Source: Theristus sp. LFF4_11
Taxonomy: Eukaryota > Nematoda > Chromadorea > Monhysterida > Xyalidae
Assembly: GCA_030248135.1 (NCBI GenBank)
Contig: JASANC010000547.1
Coordinates: forward strand, 33,347 to 97,346
Direction: 5' to 3'
Length of the DNA stretch: 64,000 bases
The translations under genes and the position numbers were made by a program. The notes under the pieces are model-generated. The model worked only from the letters and a program-made list of their open reading frames with translations. It made no database searches and was not told where the DNA came from. The first letter of the stretch is position 1. Each line of letters opens with the position of its first letter. This document shows, one piece after another, positions 35,501 to 49,261 of this stretch.

Positions 35501-37943
35501 TTCTCAGTTTCTCAGCCCATTCGAACTAAAAGTTCGTCAGCTCACCCATTCATCTACTGGGTTTTCCTTTATCCTTTCAAACCATGATTCGTGTAACAAA
35601 CAAATCAAAAAGAAACCGTATCAACAGCAACAACTTTTCGTTTCTCTAATGGCACTTATGCGGGTCTATGTTTTGGTTGGTTGCCTCTGAGCAGCTTTTC
35701 CAACTGGCCAAACCTGAGACGCCCATAAGATGTATCGTGTTACGCAAACATTTTAGTAAGTTTGACACAAATGTTACTGTGTACCGTTACTTTGTCGCCG
35801 TAATTGGTCGCACGTCCCGCCCCCTTCTGTGCGTTGTTCTGCTCTGCCAGCGCTTTTTCAGGCTTCAAGTTACAGTGCTTTCTAACGACCTTATGTAAGG
35901 CTGGGTACAGAGTGAAACAGTTGCCCGTCTTCAAACATTGAACGCACGCACAACCAACCAATCAAATCATCAGCACGTCCAATTTCAAACGCAATCAATC
36001 ACCATAACGTTGCATTGTTCAACTGTAAACATGACATGCTCAGTTTTTATAATTGTAAACTTCAAATCAATATTGGTTATGCCTTGAAGACGTTTTCACG
36101 TTTTAAGTGGATTTTCGAAAAGCAACTGAATCGCAGGAAAAGTGTTTGCGCTATAATCCGGCGAATTGTTTGTTCAGGCTGCAGCACTAATCTCAATGTA
36201 TCGTCTTAGTTGGCTTAGAGTGCTTGCGCACATCTGTGCAACAGTTACAGTTCAGTTGAAAAGTCCATCACTGTAGAGTTTTTTCGCAGAACAGCTATGG
36301 GATTAGCTTCCGAAAATATGGATCTTATGGCTAATGGAACAAAGCAGTTTCAGAGCCGCTGGATTTTCAGTAGCATTTATGGTTTGTTTTTAATTTTTTT
36401 ATATTTTTTTCCGTTGTTTTCTGTTTTAGAGCTCACATGTTCGTTCGCTTGATTTTAACCAAAAAAGTTTCAGAGCTGCACCACTTCCATTTTCATGCAA
36501 TTTACGGTTTCCATTTGTCCTTGTTTCTGTTTGTTTTTGTTCATTTGCGGTACTTTTCGTTATTTATGAACGTTAATACAAAAAGGTACATCCATTAGCC
36601 ACTCACAATCCGAACTGACTTAGAGTTGGATAATAAGTTGCTTGTTTCTTTTCCATTGCATCACTGGTCCATAATACATTTTGCGTTTTTTTGCCATTAC
36701 ACTTATGTTCTCAACCTGTAAGTAAGTTACCGCCTCCACTGTTTGCATTCATCCTGCTTCATTTGCAAAATTTGTTTTTGTTTCTTTCAAACTTTCTACC
36801 GTGTACTTGAAAGCTGTCAAAAATGTCAAAACATCAGGTGGACAGTTTTCTTTTTTTTCAAGAATTCTCGACAGAATTTTGACAATCTGTCAATGACACA
36901 AGATACAACAAGGACCAACAAAGATGTGAGCCGCTTCAAACACTTGACTTGTCACAACTTTTTTAGTAAACTGACATTTTTGTACAGTTTAGGTACAAAC
37001 CTGTGTTTTTGAGTTTAGCTGATTAAAAAACACTTGAACTTTACTTGGGCCTCATTCGCTTTGTTTCTTCATTTCTTTATTCAATGCTGTTAAAGTTCTT
37101 AAATTCAAATAAAAACTTTCAAACGACTCACCGTTTCGGTGTAAACGAAACGAGATTGAGCATTAAAGAGTTGTTTCTTTGCTAAAAAAACTAGATGATG
37201 TCCAAAAAGACGTTGTCTGCGCCATGCCATTCACCCAACAAGCAAAACATTGCTGGCGACATCGGCATCGTCAACGACGTCCGCTTGTTTTCAGCTGGTT
37301 CATTGCCGATGTGCACCAAAAATAATCCATGCACCGAAACTTGGTGACAGAGGTTTTTAGTTTTAATGCGATTCCAACTAAATACATTCGCAAGCACTTT
37401 ATGTGTCTGTCTAATGGGCTAGGATGGAATAAGCCGCTTTCTCAAGCACGCCCGTGTGGCGCAAACTGTTTTCGGCGAAAAACGTCTCGCGCGCCGTCAG
37501 CGCAGCGCCTCTATTAGCCCTGCAGTCAGCGGTAATTTGCATTGTAACCATACCATACGCTTGCTTGTGTGGCGTGTAGCCGAAGGCACTGGATGTGTCG
37601 CCAGCGCGCGTAACAATTTGAAGCATCGCTTTGCATCAAAAAAAGACACGCAGCACACAGCTTACATACACGTGTCCAGCGCGCGGCCAAATCAAGGTAC
37701 AGTGGGGAAACAGTGGAGAACACGCGCGCGCCGTGGGTGGGGGTCTCGGAGAGGCGCGTCCGCGCGCACACACAAGCGTCACATTAGCCGCACCGCCACA
37801 ACAACATCAACAACAATTTTCAGCTTTTAAACTCACATTCACATGCCGCTGCGGAACAGCACACATAAAACGGGCGTGTGTGTGTAAACGGCTCGCGAAC
37901 AACCACAACAACCATACACGCACGTTCTTGCCGACAACCGTGA

Positions 37944-38103
<160 letters not shown>

Positions 38104-41100
38104 GGCTGCATGCGCGCCGAGTGTCCTCCTGTGTCGATAACTTGCGATGCCTGATGATGCCCGTGTGTCCTTATGTGTTGCTGTTGCTGGTGTGTGTCTG
38201 TGTGTGTGGCACTTGCACGCGCGCGCGCGCAATGGGACATATACTGCAGAGGCCATTATTTGCCTCAAGAGACACACACACGGTACGTACACATGTGTAT
38301 GTGTAGTCCCGTTGGGGACTAAAGGATGTCTTTGCCTCCTTATGGAGAAGATGTCGCTGACGACGACATGCAAATGTGCAGGCACACACACACACACACG
38401 TGTCCCAATGGATCTCGTAGTATGCATACGATTTGCGGCAGACCTGACGACACAATGGGCACGGTACTCGGCATCGGCGTCAGATACGCACGATGGTCGC
38501 TTGAGACCAGTGATTATTGAGACTGCTAATGGGGATTGCCAAGTTGGCAAGGACTGTCAAGTTTCTGGAAGTCTAAAGGTGGACTCGAAAATTTGTGAGA
38601 CACTTCTGAGTGTTTTGCGACACATGACATTAATTAATTAAAATCAGTTTCAAAACCACAGATTCTTTGTGGATTTCAAAAATCCACACCCCTTACAAGA
38701 TCCCCCGGCACATGCGCTTGCGTGCACCGCCCGACTATCCCCCGGTGCATGTGCTAACAGCCCCCCCCCCGCTTTACGATATGCAGCATTCGTCACGCTG
38801 TGGATAAAGCAAACGATGCTAACTTGTATGTGTGCCTGATGCTTGTACACTTTTTGGCATGCGCGCGCGCGGTGACATATGGCACCCACACGGGCGCTCA
38901 CATATGCACACCTTTGCGACAATATTTGTCGCCAATAATACCACACTTATTGTCCCACTCTGTATGAGCGTTATCGTTTCAGCGGTTTTTTTCAGCAATG
39001 CAATAGTTCTGCTTTAGTTGAACATGTGTTCTGATGACTTTTTTGCCCGCTTAGCATGTGATCTCTCGCTATAGGCAAGATTTACCTTGCAATTGCTCAT
39101 GAGCATTTCGATGTATACTTTTTTAGCCCCTCCGATCCCTGTATGCGGCCAAGCGACACGCCACGCAATTAAAGGCGCCCAAATTATCGCGTTTTTCATT
39201 TTCTTATAACAGAAGCCTTTGCAGTTTAGTTGGGCCGGAAGCATATGATGCATGTTGTCACAGTTGGGGCACAATTGACAGAGCGTACAGGGCGTGTGTT
39301 GTTTGCACAAAAGACGCACCACCAAAATGTTACATGCCATAAATACAAAGTGGCCAAACCTTTCATAACTGTTATGCCCATTATCGAAATACAGTATATT
39401 CGCACGCAATTTTCGATTCAGTGGAGTAGAGACGTTGGTTGGCGACTATAAAATGATTGCGTGAAATGCGAAAACGATGTTCCATTCACAGTTACACTTG
39501 TATTTGCTTCAAGTACGCCACATGCATGTGTTGTCGCGTAATTTTGTGCTATTTCAAGCCATGGAACAGGCTGGCAACTTGCCCAATAAAGGTATGGGCT
39601 AAAAATGCAAATGTGCACCGGCGATTCAAGTAAATCTTGTACACAGTTCCGACAACCACCGCCCACAAACATCCGGTTTTTGTGCCGGCGCAAAGATGTG
39701 CGTCAACATCACAGCCAGCTGCTGAACTTTGCCACAATGGCAAGTGCGCATCTTGTCTGCTCATACATGTTTTCGCGAAAAGTTGTCACCGCCGGACACG
39801 TAAAGTGGTCTCATCGAAAAGATTTACCATTCAGATATCTCTCGCTTCAGATGCATGATTATACGCCAAATGAAGTGAACAAGAGACACCATGTGTGGCC
39901 GGAATGGAACACAGTGAGCTGTTTTCGCGATGCCGTTCACAATGCTTAAGACGCCGGTTCGTGGCTGCATCTCAGCGACTTGATTGCGTTCGTTATATAT
40001 GTTGCGGCATGTGCAGAACATGGAAGTCTTGTGTTTCTATTGGACATGTGTTCGTTTTGTGCATGTTCGACATTTACAATCGGTGAAACTGCTCTGTTCG
40101 ATGATGATGAGGCATCTCACACGTACACGGACATGGTCGTATGTAGTTTTCTTGGATGTGCAGTCTCTTGACAGCGTTTGTACGGCATGTAAAAGTACAT
40201 GCATGCAGAAGTGCGTGTCCACTTTGTTACGTCGTTCGCCGTCACGGATAGCATGTTCACATTACAGTTGTTATGTAATAGCTGTTCATGCATGTTTCTG
40301 CTTTTGTGGGATTTTCTGGTGCTTGTCAAATCACAAGTTCCAGCGCGGCGTTTTTGGTGTTTTGAGTGTCCAAGAGTGCATGTGCACGCGTTTTTCATAA
40401 GTTCAAAAAAAGTTTGATTGAATTCAAATTCAACTTTTTCAATTCAAACTCAATTTTGATGAATTCAAACAGGTTTTCCTTTTAATTTTTAGTTACATGT
40501 TATACAACATCTGAAAATTCCACTCATGTTGCCGTCTATGATTCATTTGAACGTTGCAAGCCAGCGCTTTCACTTCACATGTTTCGCGCACATCTTTCTT
40601 GACAGCCGCAACATGATGCAATCAGACGAATTCAAACGCACGTGTTTTTTGTTCCAATTCTACCGGGAAAAACAATTCATCGCCCAAACGCGCAGTTTAC
40701 GGGCGTCGGGAACGAAAAACCCGCAAAGCTTCGACACAATAGAACAAGAAAGTAATGAGAATTAGCGGCAAGTGATCAACGGAGACACTGGAGCAATGTG
40801 TGTGCGCCTGCTTGGCCGACCGCGGTTTATCCTCATGGGCGGTAAAAACGCGCGCATTTGCTTATGCAAAAATAATACATTCTTGTTGAATAATGCGCGA
40901 AGGTGTGTAAATCTTGGGTTTTTTTCGCAAAAAGACGCCAGAGCCGTGTGTCGCACTGTAATCGTGTTACCGAACAAGCCGCGTCGCCTCTCTTGACCAG
41001 CAACGTTCGTTCACTTCTCGCGTGCGTGTGTCCCGTACCGTGAGCGCGCCACGGAATTGCACACGGCGGTGGTGTGTAACAGCAGCCTATTTTGAATATT

Positions 41101-43787
41101 GTAAGTCAAGGCAAATCTGCAGGCGCACACAGCCGACATCGGAAATATAATGCGCCATGTGAAAATTATTGCAAAATCCGTGTGCTTTTTCTGCGCGTGC
41201 GCATGCCGAAATTTAGTCGGGCGGAAAAACGCGGCGGTCGCACACACGTGCACACACACGCAAACGCGCGCTAATGTGCGTGCGCGGTTACTGGCAGAGA
41301 CTTTTTTGGGCCGAAATTTTGTCACACCTTTCGAAATTGCGCGGCGCATGCTTGCATTTCTGTGCAGTCAATCACACAAAAACCGAGCAAAAACTTCAAC
41401 TTCAAAGCGCAGACAGGTTCGTTGGTCAAATCGGCTGAAATCATTCAAACGCAGCTTTTTTGCATCAGCTGTCCTGTGTCAGGTGTGGTCTGTTTCTATG
41501 CGACTTCACAGAGCTCATATACGGTCATGCCTGCGACACCACCGAAACCGCACACAGCAACTATGTATATATGGTATGTATGTACACATTATAGTTCGAA
41601 CGCGCGTGAAAAAAAACACACACGCATACACGCTTGCGTGCAGCTGCAATAACGAAATAAATGTACGCACTATTATCGAGTTTGCTGGTGTATGTCCCGG
41701 TAGGTCTCGGAGCTTTTGGTACAAAGTATGCCCATGATTGGGCGCCATATGCGAAAGCTCGCAACCACAGGCGTACGATACAGTGGCCGTGTACACCTTG
41801 ATGTGTGCGTATCTGTCTCTTTTTCTCATACATGCCCACAACCACCATCGATTCAGAAACATTGGAGCGCATATGTCACCATGTCCTTATCTTTTCGCAT
41901 ATTTTCAGATGTATACATGGACGCACACATAAGCAGCGGCAGAGAGTTTTGCGCACACCGAAAATGTGTGTTACACGCGCTTGTACATACGTTTGTGTGC
42001 GGCGGCAATATCTCAGATTAGCCGCAAGAGGAAATTGTGCTGATTTTGCTTGATATGTCCACATTCTACAAATTATCGCACCGTTTCTACTTTTTTATGC
42101 TAGCTCTGAATGTCGCACATCAAAGTTTTAGTAGCCTAACTGCAAACAAAGCGATTAATGCCAGATACACCAGAAAGCCAACGAGCGACTGATTCTATTT
42201 GTAAGCGATCAACAAACGAAACCACCACCGGATGGTGTATCATGTGCTACTCCGTGGTAGACATCATACGTCGCTATCAAGGGGCCATAATTATTTTTAT
42301 GATTATTGTGATATGCTTTTGCGCAAGCTGTGCCCGCAAATTTTCCAACGCGGTATATCACCGCGCTGGCTGGTGATACCGTTAGAATCATTTGTGTCGA
42401 CGGGGGTGGCAACCATATGTGGCGCAAAGTTTGAACGCAGCCATTCGGAACACTATATACTGACTCTGCATGCGCAAATTTGGAATATCTAATCGCCAGC
42501 GCGCAGGGTGGAAACAATAATGATTCGTATAAAGCCTGCCCACAATTGACAGTTGCACCCGCGGCCAAAACGCATGCGCTAGCAGCTGCTCGAAAATGTT
42601 TGAATGACAGGCCACGATGGACAAAGACAAACCATGATAAATTTCACGCATTATATGCCCGCCAGGTTTCGGCTGTACACATACAATGTATTGTAATTTA
42701 TGTGTAAATATTCACATTTGCGCGCATACCGTTGCTGATGAATATGATGTGGAGTCGCCGTCAAACTATTGTATAGCTTTTGGCATCAATTGAACTTTTT
42801 TTTCTGATATGTATTTATATAAATTGAATTTGTTTGTGGTTGCAATATGGTTACATGCTCCGACGATTGTAGCGGTTGCAATATGTATTTATTGATTAAT
42901 TTGGTTTGTGTCGTGATTAAAAGAATGTTTTCTTTATTCTTTTTCAGTAATTACATCGATTGACGTTTGCTGTTTGCATCTTCCCTCGCGTGGAAGATGC
43001 CAGCCATCAGGAGGCAGCATGATAGCGAACTATGAAACGCCCTGAAAATGCACCTGAATTTGAACGTGCACACAAGCCAAAGAACGATTGAGCGTCTCAC
43101 AAACTGGAAAAAGTAGTAAAAGTTTACAAAAAATAATGCCACATTCAAGAACAATGTCGAATTGAGAAAACAACGGTGCCCGACTTCATGTGACCGATTC
43201 GTACCCAAGAGTGCCTCACCACCATTGACTGTTTTGGTTGACAACAATAAAAAGTTGAACGTGGAAAAACCTGCAATTATGAAGCGAACATGTTGGCAAA
43301 TGCGACTGTTGGAATGCGCGCAGCTTTGGTTGGTTGATTTGGTTGAAGAAACGTAAAATAAACTAATAAGGGCCGAACTGATAAAATAATTCTCAGTGCC
43401 GACCCGTGCCATTCAGTTTTGCTTTCATTGAGCCTCCTATTGTCAACGGGCTGTTTGATCGTAATTTTAAAATCTTTCGTGGTGAGAACCTGAATGTTTT
43501 CAAAAACCGCAACAAAAGAGCAGTCCGCAATTACAATTGGCTGCAAGCTTTTTCTTTTTGTCTCAGACAGAATGTCTGTTCTTTTTAATGGTTGGCCAAA
43601 GCGAAAACAAAACCAGTCGTTTTTTTTCAAGCAATTTTCGTCCTTCTACGTTGCTATTTTTCGTCCTGAAGCCCAATCACCATGGTCAGATTTTTATAGT
43701 GAAATTCAATTCAATTCCTTGAGTTTGGTTTTGTTTGTCTAGTTTTTTCATAACTTTGTGAAACAACTTTAGCTTTGTCTTTTGCAG

Positions 43788-46700
43788 CTTCTGCGTTCTG
43801 CTGCTCTGCTCGTTGGTGTCGTTCGGTGCAGATGTTGCACAAGACACCGCTATCCTTGAGCAGCTGCTCAATGGCTACGATTCCAGGGTGCGACCAAAGG
43901 GCGACAATTACTCGGCGGCGGCAGGAGGTTGAGTGCAGTGCATTCATACGTCATTATGTTTGGTTGATTCGAGTTTTTTTTCGTTTTTATTTTTTTTCTG
44001 TGGAGAACTATTGCTTTTTGATTCTAATAATAATGCTTCTTAGTTTTATTTTAGCCATGCAAGGACCTGTGAGCGTCACTGTGAATATTCTAATACGAAC
44101 CATCAGCAAAATCGACGACTTCAATATGGTGATAAGATTTTTATTTATTTTTTTCATGGTTTTTGTTCACTGCACAGTTGTTGTAATGCTTTCGGGGAGG
44201 CAAGGGTAGCTGGATCGGTATAGGCTAAGCAAGGCAGGGCGGGCAGGGTGGTGGGGCAGTGCCTCCAGTGATAGTCATAAATCTCGCTCAGTTTTTTTGC
44301 TCTTACAGCCCGCTCAGCTCTTACATTATTTTTGAAGAATTAAAAAGTAAGCTATTTTTTTGATTTGATTTTGAAAATTTTTGATTTCAAAAGACAACAA
44401 AACTAAAAAATCGGCTAGTTCTGGACTGCACCGAACAGAGTACTGGATAGTCGGTCGACCTACGAATCGCATTCGGTGTTTCAGTGGATTTGCAAATACG
44501 ATTGTCGCAAGATTTCAGTGACCTTCTCAACTCGATCACACCGAATTGTTTCAAGTTCAATAAACAAAAACCGTATTTAAAAAAAACGAAAAAAACCCAA
44601 AAAAATTCAAGCCCCTAACCGTAGTTCACCGGATGGTTTGCAGGAATACAGTGCTCAAATCACGTTCCGCGAACAGTGGCGCGACGGCCGGCTGGCGTTC
44701 GGCAACGCGTCAACGCGCAAAGCGTGGGCGACACCGATCACGCAGGAGGACATTCCGGACTTTGTGGTGCTGCCGCAGACGACGGCCGGCAAGAAACAGG
44801 AGATCTGGATGCCCGACACTTTCTTTCAAGTCCGTCTTGTTGAAAACTTGCTTTCGTTTTTTTTTGTTCATTCGTCTTGTTTGTCATTTTTTATTTATTA
44901 TACGCGCACCGGTTACCATAGGGTACCAAACTACGTTGTTTTGTTGTGGCATGGTTCCACGGAACGCTCATAGCGTTTACATTCACCCCTGCTATCACCT
45001 AGCCACCGGTGTTTGGTGGCAACATCGGGTTCAGGGTAACGGATGGCGTGTGGGGCAAGCTCAAAACGTCGCCGTCTTTAATTACCATTACCAGTGAATC
45101 TAATTACCAGTAAATAGCTGCTAGATAGCTTTTTTGTTCGATTTTGTTTCTCGTGCGTTACAGAACGAAAAACAAGCTCGCAAGCACGACATCGACAAGC
45201 CAAACGTGCTGATTCGCATCTACAAAGACGGCTCAATTTTGTACAGTGTTCGGTGAGAAGAAAGTTTTGTTCGTTTTGATGCATCAAAATATGGCATACC
45301 GGTACAATTATTTCAACGGGGGCACAATTCTATTCATCTATTCTATTCATCGCACAGTTTTATTCATCAAACAAGTGCGTGGGACAAATAATAAAGATAC
45401 TGATACAAAAATAACACCAGCCCAACCACACTCGGGTACGTGGCCGTAGCAAAACTGGACAAAACGTGTGTGCCAGCATTGGTTGTTATTCTTTGCAGAA
45501 AAGTGTCGCGCATGAATTTAGCGTCAATCAGGCTTCGTACGTGAGCCAGATTGTTTTCGACCACCTTCAAATTTCAATCAATGCTGCGTACAGTCGAACT
45601 CAAAATTATGGGTAATCAGCCGATTGGTTGGTGGTGATGACGTGATGCATGCTTTCTGTACAAACCATCAAACTCCGCCACCACAGCAATGCGTGCGCAG
45701 AAAGCATGCATCACGTGATGCACACCAACCAATCAGTGGTGCGACTGCACATTCCAGCATCTCACTGGTGTTGTCGTGTCCGATGTACCTGCACCGGTAT
45801 CCGATGGACGTGCAACGGTGCACGCTCGAGCTGGCCAGCTACGCCTATACAACGCAGGACATCGTGTACATTTGGAAGGGCGGAAACGCCATACAACTGA
45901 AACCCGGACTCAACATGAGTCTGCCGTCGTTCCTGTTGGCGCACTATTACACGGACGAGTGCACCAGTTGCACGAACACTGGTCGGTCGTTTGCGAGAGA
46001 ATGCTTTTTGTGTGCATTGAGAATCACTGATTTTATACATGGTTATCAAAAAATAGGGATTAAAAAAATTTAATTTCAAACAAAATGCACAAACAAATGA
46101 AACCTGTTGAACATTTGAAATGGCAGTCGGGAAGCGAAAATGACGTCACTTGTATAAAAAACCGTTCGTCATGCACAGGCATCAGAATATTGTTTGGTTC
46201 ACCCGTTCAAACTCTCAATCAGTCAACTTGCAACACTGAAGAACGCCTACTCACCAACTATTATTCAACACAATTAGCATTTTCAGTAAATTGTTGAGTT
46301 GGCGCGTTCTCACTAAAGTCCGGGCTGCTGACATGACAAGCGCATGTTTCAAAGTACATGACGTCATTTCGGAGTGGCACGTTCAAATAAATAGGCTACA
46401 GAACAAGAACACTCGAATGATACCACGTCTGTTGCAAAACGACGACTCTCGTTCGCAGGTTGCTACGGCTGTTTGCGCACGACGCTGGTACTGCAACGCC
46501 AGTTCAGCTACTACTTGATCCAGGTGTACACGCCGACGACGATGCTGGTGATCGTCAGCTGGGTGAGCTTCTGGCTCGATCGATCCGCAGTGCCGGCGCG
46601 CGTCACACTCGGCGTCACGACGCTGCTGACGATGACGACGCAGGTTGACAAGTTGACATCAAATATTATCTTTTATTTTGGTCCCACAACTCATTGCGCG

Positions 46701-47210
46701 CATAGATAGGTAAACAGTTTCATGGATGACGCGGGAATTCAAATTTGGTAAAGTGATCCGAGTCCCCCACATAGGACCGAGTCACTTAGGTGACTTTGTA
46801 TTGTCACATAAAGATTGAATCAAGTTTTCTTTCCACGTCTACACACGCATTCAGTCGCAGAACTTAAAAAATTGATAATACAATGATTCGTGATTGACAG
46901 CTAACCGGAGTTCGGATGGTTTCACTTGAGATCGACCACCCCATTGCGGCACCCGGTGTAGGGCGAACCATAATACCGAGAAGCACATGCACACCATTCT
47001 GTTGATTCAAAAGTCGGAAACTACACGAAGCTCTCTGCCGCGTCACCCTCGTGGCCTGGTGGTAGTGCGTTAGACTACAGTTTGTGCGCTCGGGGGATCG
47101 AGCCCCGCCGAGGGGTGTATAGGCACTTAACGACAGAGAAAACTCGATGGGCGCCCTACTCAATGGCGTTCTGTACGCTTCTCTGGGTTAGCCAGATCGC
47201 CTAAAAAATC

Positions 47211-47241
<31 letters not shown>

Positions 47242-49261
47242 CGCGTCAGGCCGGCGGCATCAACGCGAAGCTGCCGCCCGTCAGCTATACGAAGGCGATT
47301 GACGTCTGGATCAACGTCTGCCTGGCGTTCATCTTCGGCGCACTCCTCGAGTTCGCGTACGTGACGTACGTCGGCGAGAAGGATGCCCGCAAGAAACGCT
47401 CCGAGGCCGAGAAGGGCGACATCGACAAGCCGCAGAAGACGAAGAAGCAGCCGCAGCGGCCGAGCCGCCGCAACCGTCCGCAGCCGGGACTGTTCCACTC
47501 GAGACTCGACGACGACTATCTCGTCACGGTGCGTTTCGTATTCTGCGGCGCATCTTTTCGGGTGCCTCTCTTTTTTTACGGCGATATGAAAACGTTGCTC
47601 AACAAAAATCTGATCAGTTGTTGGGCTTTCCGTCAGTCATTCAGTCAGTCAGTTTTATTCTGCAGTGCACGGCATATCACCAGAGAAGTGTAAGACACCA
47701 GGAGCTTTGGTCAGCTCAGCAAATTGCTATTGGCCACAAATGCGTGTTACTATTCCAGCTCAACAGTTTTGTTCACATTTTTGTTGAGAAATTGTTTTCG
47801 CAGAGATGGACACTTCACGGATTGCCAGTTTTATACAGGGCTTCAATCCCTTTGCGATGTGTGACGCCGGACTATCACAGTCAGCTCAGGCGTGTCCATC
47901 TCTGATTTCCGTTAAGGGGCATTCATGAAGCAGTATTTAATGACCGCATAGCTGTGTGTTTTAAAACAGCTACGCGTCACTAAATACTGCTTCATGAATG
48001 CACCTTTGGAGTTTCAGGCGTGCTAACACCGTTCCGAAACAAAAGCAGCTTTCGATAGAAACAGATAGATTTTGACGTGTTCAACAGTTTTTACTGTATT
48101 TTTCTGAGTGAAATTCACTTTTGCAGCTACACGATCACTATTTAGTTGAGGTACAGTGCTGAAAATACATACTACTGGTGTTTTTTTCGCTTCTACTGAC
48201 GCTTTTGTTGTGGTTTTCATTCATCCGTCTGTAGCCCCGTGAATCGCTTTTCCGCAGTCCCGTAACGATAAAATGCTAATTCAGTTTAGAAAGCTTTTGA
48301 AAATATTCGCTGTGACTGTTCAAAAAAACAATTGAATCGTTGCGTGTTTATTTTTTGCATTGACGTGCTTTATAAAACGCTTTAGTGTACCACAAACCTG
48401 TAAACAAAATAGTCATTTAAAAAAATACATAGTTTTGCTGACAGTGTAGGTGCAGTGTTAACGTAAAGTTCTTTTCTAAACAACCGCGCACATTTCACAC
48501 CAGTTTTTGTTTGTAATGTCGCACAGTCTGATGCTCACAAACACACACATCACCGTGCCAGTGCGTTTGTGCGTGCCTGTGTGATTGTGCAGCATGACAA
48601 AAAGAAACAGGTGTGTTGAAAAAGTAGTGCGCGCACTCTAGACAAGAACTTATCAATCAGTCGTGTATATATGGTAATGAAACGATCAACGGTCATTCGA
48701 ATCACCATGGTATTTTCGTGTTTGCAGCGCTCATTGCTCAATCAACCGACTTATCGAAACCCGATGGTGACGAGTCCCGGCGGTGGAATCGGCGACAACA
48801 ACAACGCGCCGGTGTGCGAATGCCCCGGCGGTGTACCACCACCAGCACTACAGCAACAACAACAACAACAACAGCTACAACAACAACAACAACAACAACA
48901 ATTCTTCGACCCGGGCGGTGCCGGCGCCGGCGTACCGCCACAAATCTGGGTGCCGAACCAGGCGCCCGTCTTCCAGCAGGTGCAGTCGCCGCAGAACATC
49001 TTCCTCGAGATGCCGGACGGCCGCGGCGGCTTCTACGACGGCGACTACCGCCGACCGTCGGTGATGGAGCGCTGGCGCGAGTCGCGCAAGTGGTACATGG
49101 CACTGTTCCGCCAGTTCGCCAAGATCAAGGACCGCTCGCGACGCGCCGACTTTCTCGCGCGCTTTCTATTCCCGATGGGTTTCCTGTTCTTCAACATCAC
49201 CTACTGGCTGATCTTTCAGCCGGGCAGCATGCCGATCTACACGGCGGAGAAGTCGCAATGA
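43788..49261 (+). CDS. Glutamate-gated-chloride-type Cys-loop channel subunit (first coding exon missing)
   Basis: Eight exons: 43788-43927, 44055-44128, 44644-44829, 45164-45252, 45758-45981, 46459-46643, 47250-47528, 48728-49261; 570 residues plus stop when two bases from an unseen first exon are counted. Exon 1 starts mid-codon after TTTTGCAG with a hydrophobic signal-peptide core ([14 protein letters not shown]), so the Met lies upstream. Landmarks: [33 protein letters not shown], the Cys-loop [15 protein letters not shown], loop [16 protein letters not shown]1 [19 protein letters not shown], an anion-selective PAR before M2 ([15 protein letters not shown]), [13 protein letters not shown] and [10 protein letters not shown] in M3. 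A long M3-M4 loop with poly-Gln follows, then M4. It forms or joins a ligand-gated chloride channel at the neuronal membrane. Similarity is highest to invertebrate GluCl, but GABA/glycine/other ligands are not excluded. M3 has Asn where GluCl has the ivermectin-site Gly. Confidence 0.92.
45616..45740. repeat. Foldback element in a channel intron
   Basis: CGATTGGTTGGTG, GTGATGCATGCTTTCTG on the left is inverted as CAGAAAGCATGCATCAC, CACCAACCAATC on the right (45699-45736), giving arms of about 38 bp around a 40-bp centre. The right end lies about 20 bp from the acceptor of exon 5. Confidence 0.8.
46699..46890 (+). repeat. Dispersed repeat copy B (channel intron 6)
   Basis: Reverse complement of 8745-8925. 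Shared words include TGGTAAAGTGATCCGAGTCC, GTCACATAAAGATTG and AGTTTCATG. It is intronic and non-coding. Confidence 0.75.
47050..47243 (+). mobile_element. tRNA-derived SINE, copy 2
   Basis: The most complete copy: GTGGCCTGGTGGTAGTGCGT (A-box-like), GGGGGATCGAGCCCC (B-box-like), the body with AAAACTCGATGGGCGCCC and GTACGCTTCTCTGGGTTAGC, then a (CAA)n tail at about 47210-47241. It lies in the intron before channel exon 7, in the sense direction, and its tail ends only about 8 bp before that exon. Confidence 0.88.
47801..47904. mobile_element. Possible short MITE with CAGAGATGGACAC ends
   Basis: CAGAGATGGACAC at 47801 is inverted as GTGTCCATCTCTG ending at 47904. CAGAG termini recall hAT elements, but the flanking octamers do not match, so a target duplication is not evident. 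Confidence 0.5.
47914..48007. mobile_element. Palindromic MITE, copy 3
   Basis: AAGGGGCATTCATGAAGCAG, TATTTAATGACCGCATAGCTG on the left pairs with CAGCTACGCGTCACTAAATA, CTGCTTCATGAATGCACCTT on the right. It lies in the channel intron before exon 8, ten bases from the preceding short MITE. Confidence 0.88.

Noticed and set aside
47050..47120. tRNA gene (and its counterpart at 11714-11777)
   Set aside because: A and B boxes are present, but the head does not fold into a full cloverleaf by eye and is fused to a shared body and CAA tail, so it is the head of a SINE.
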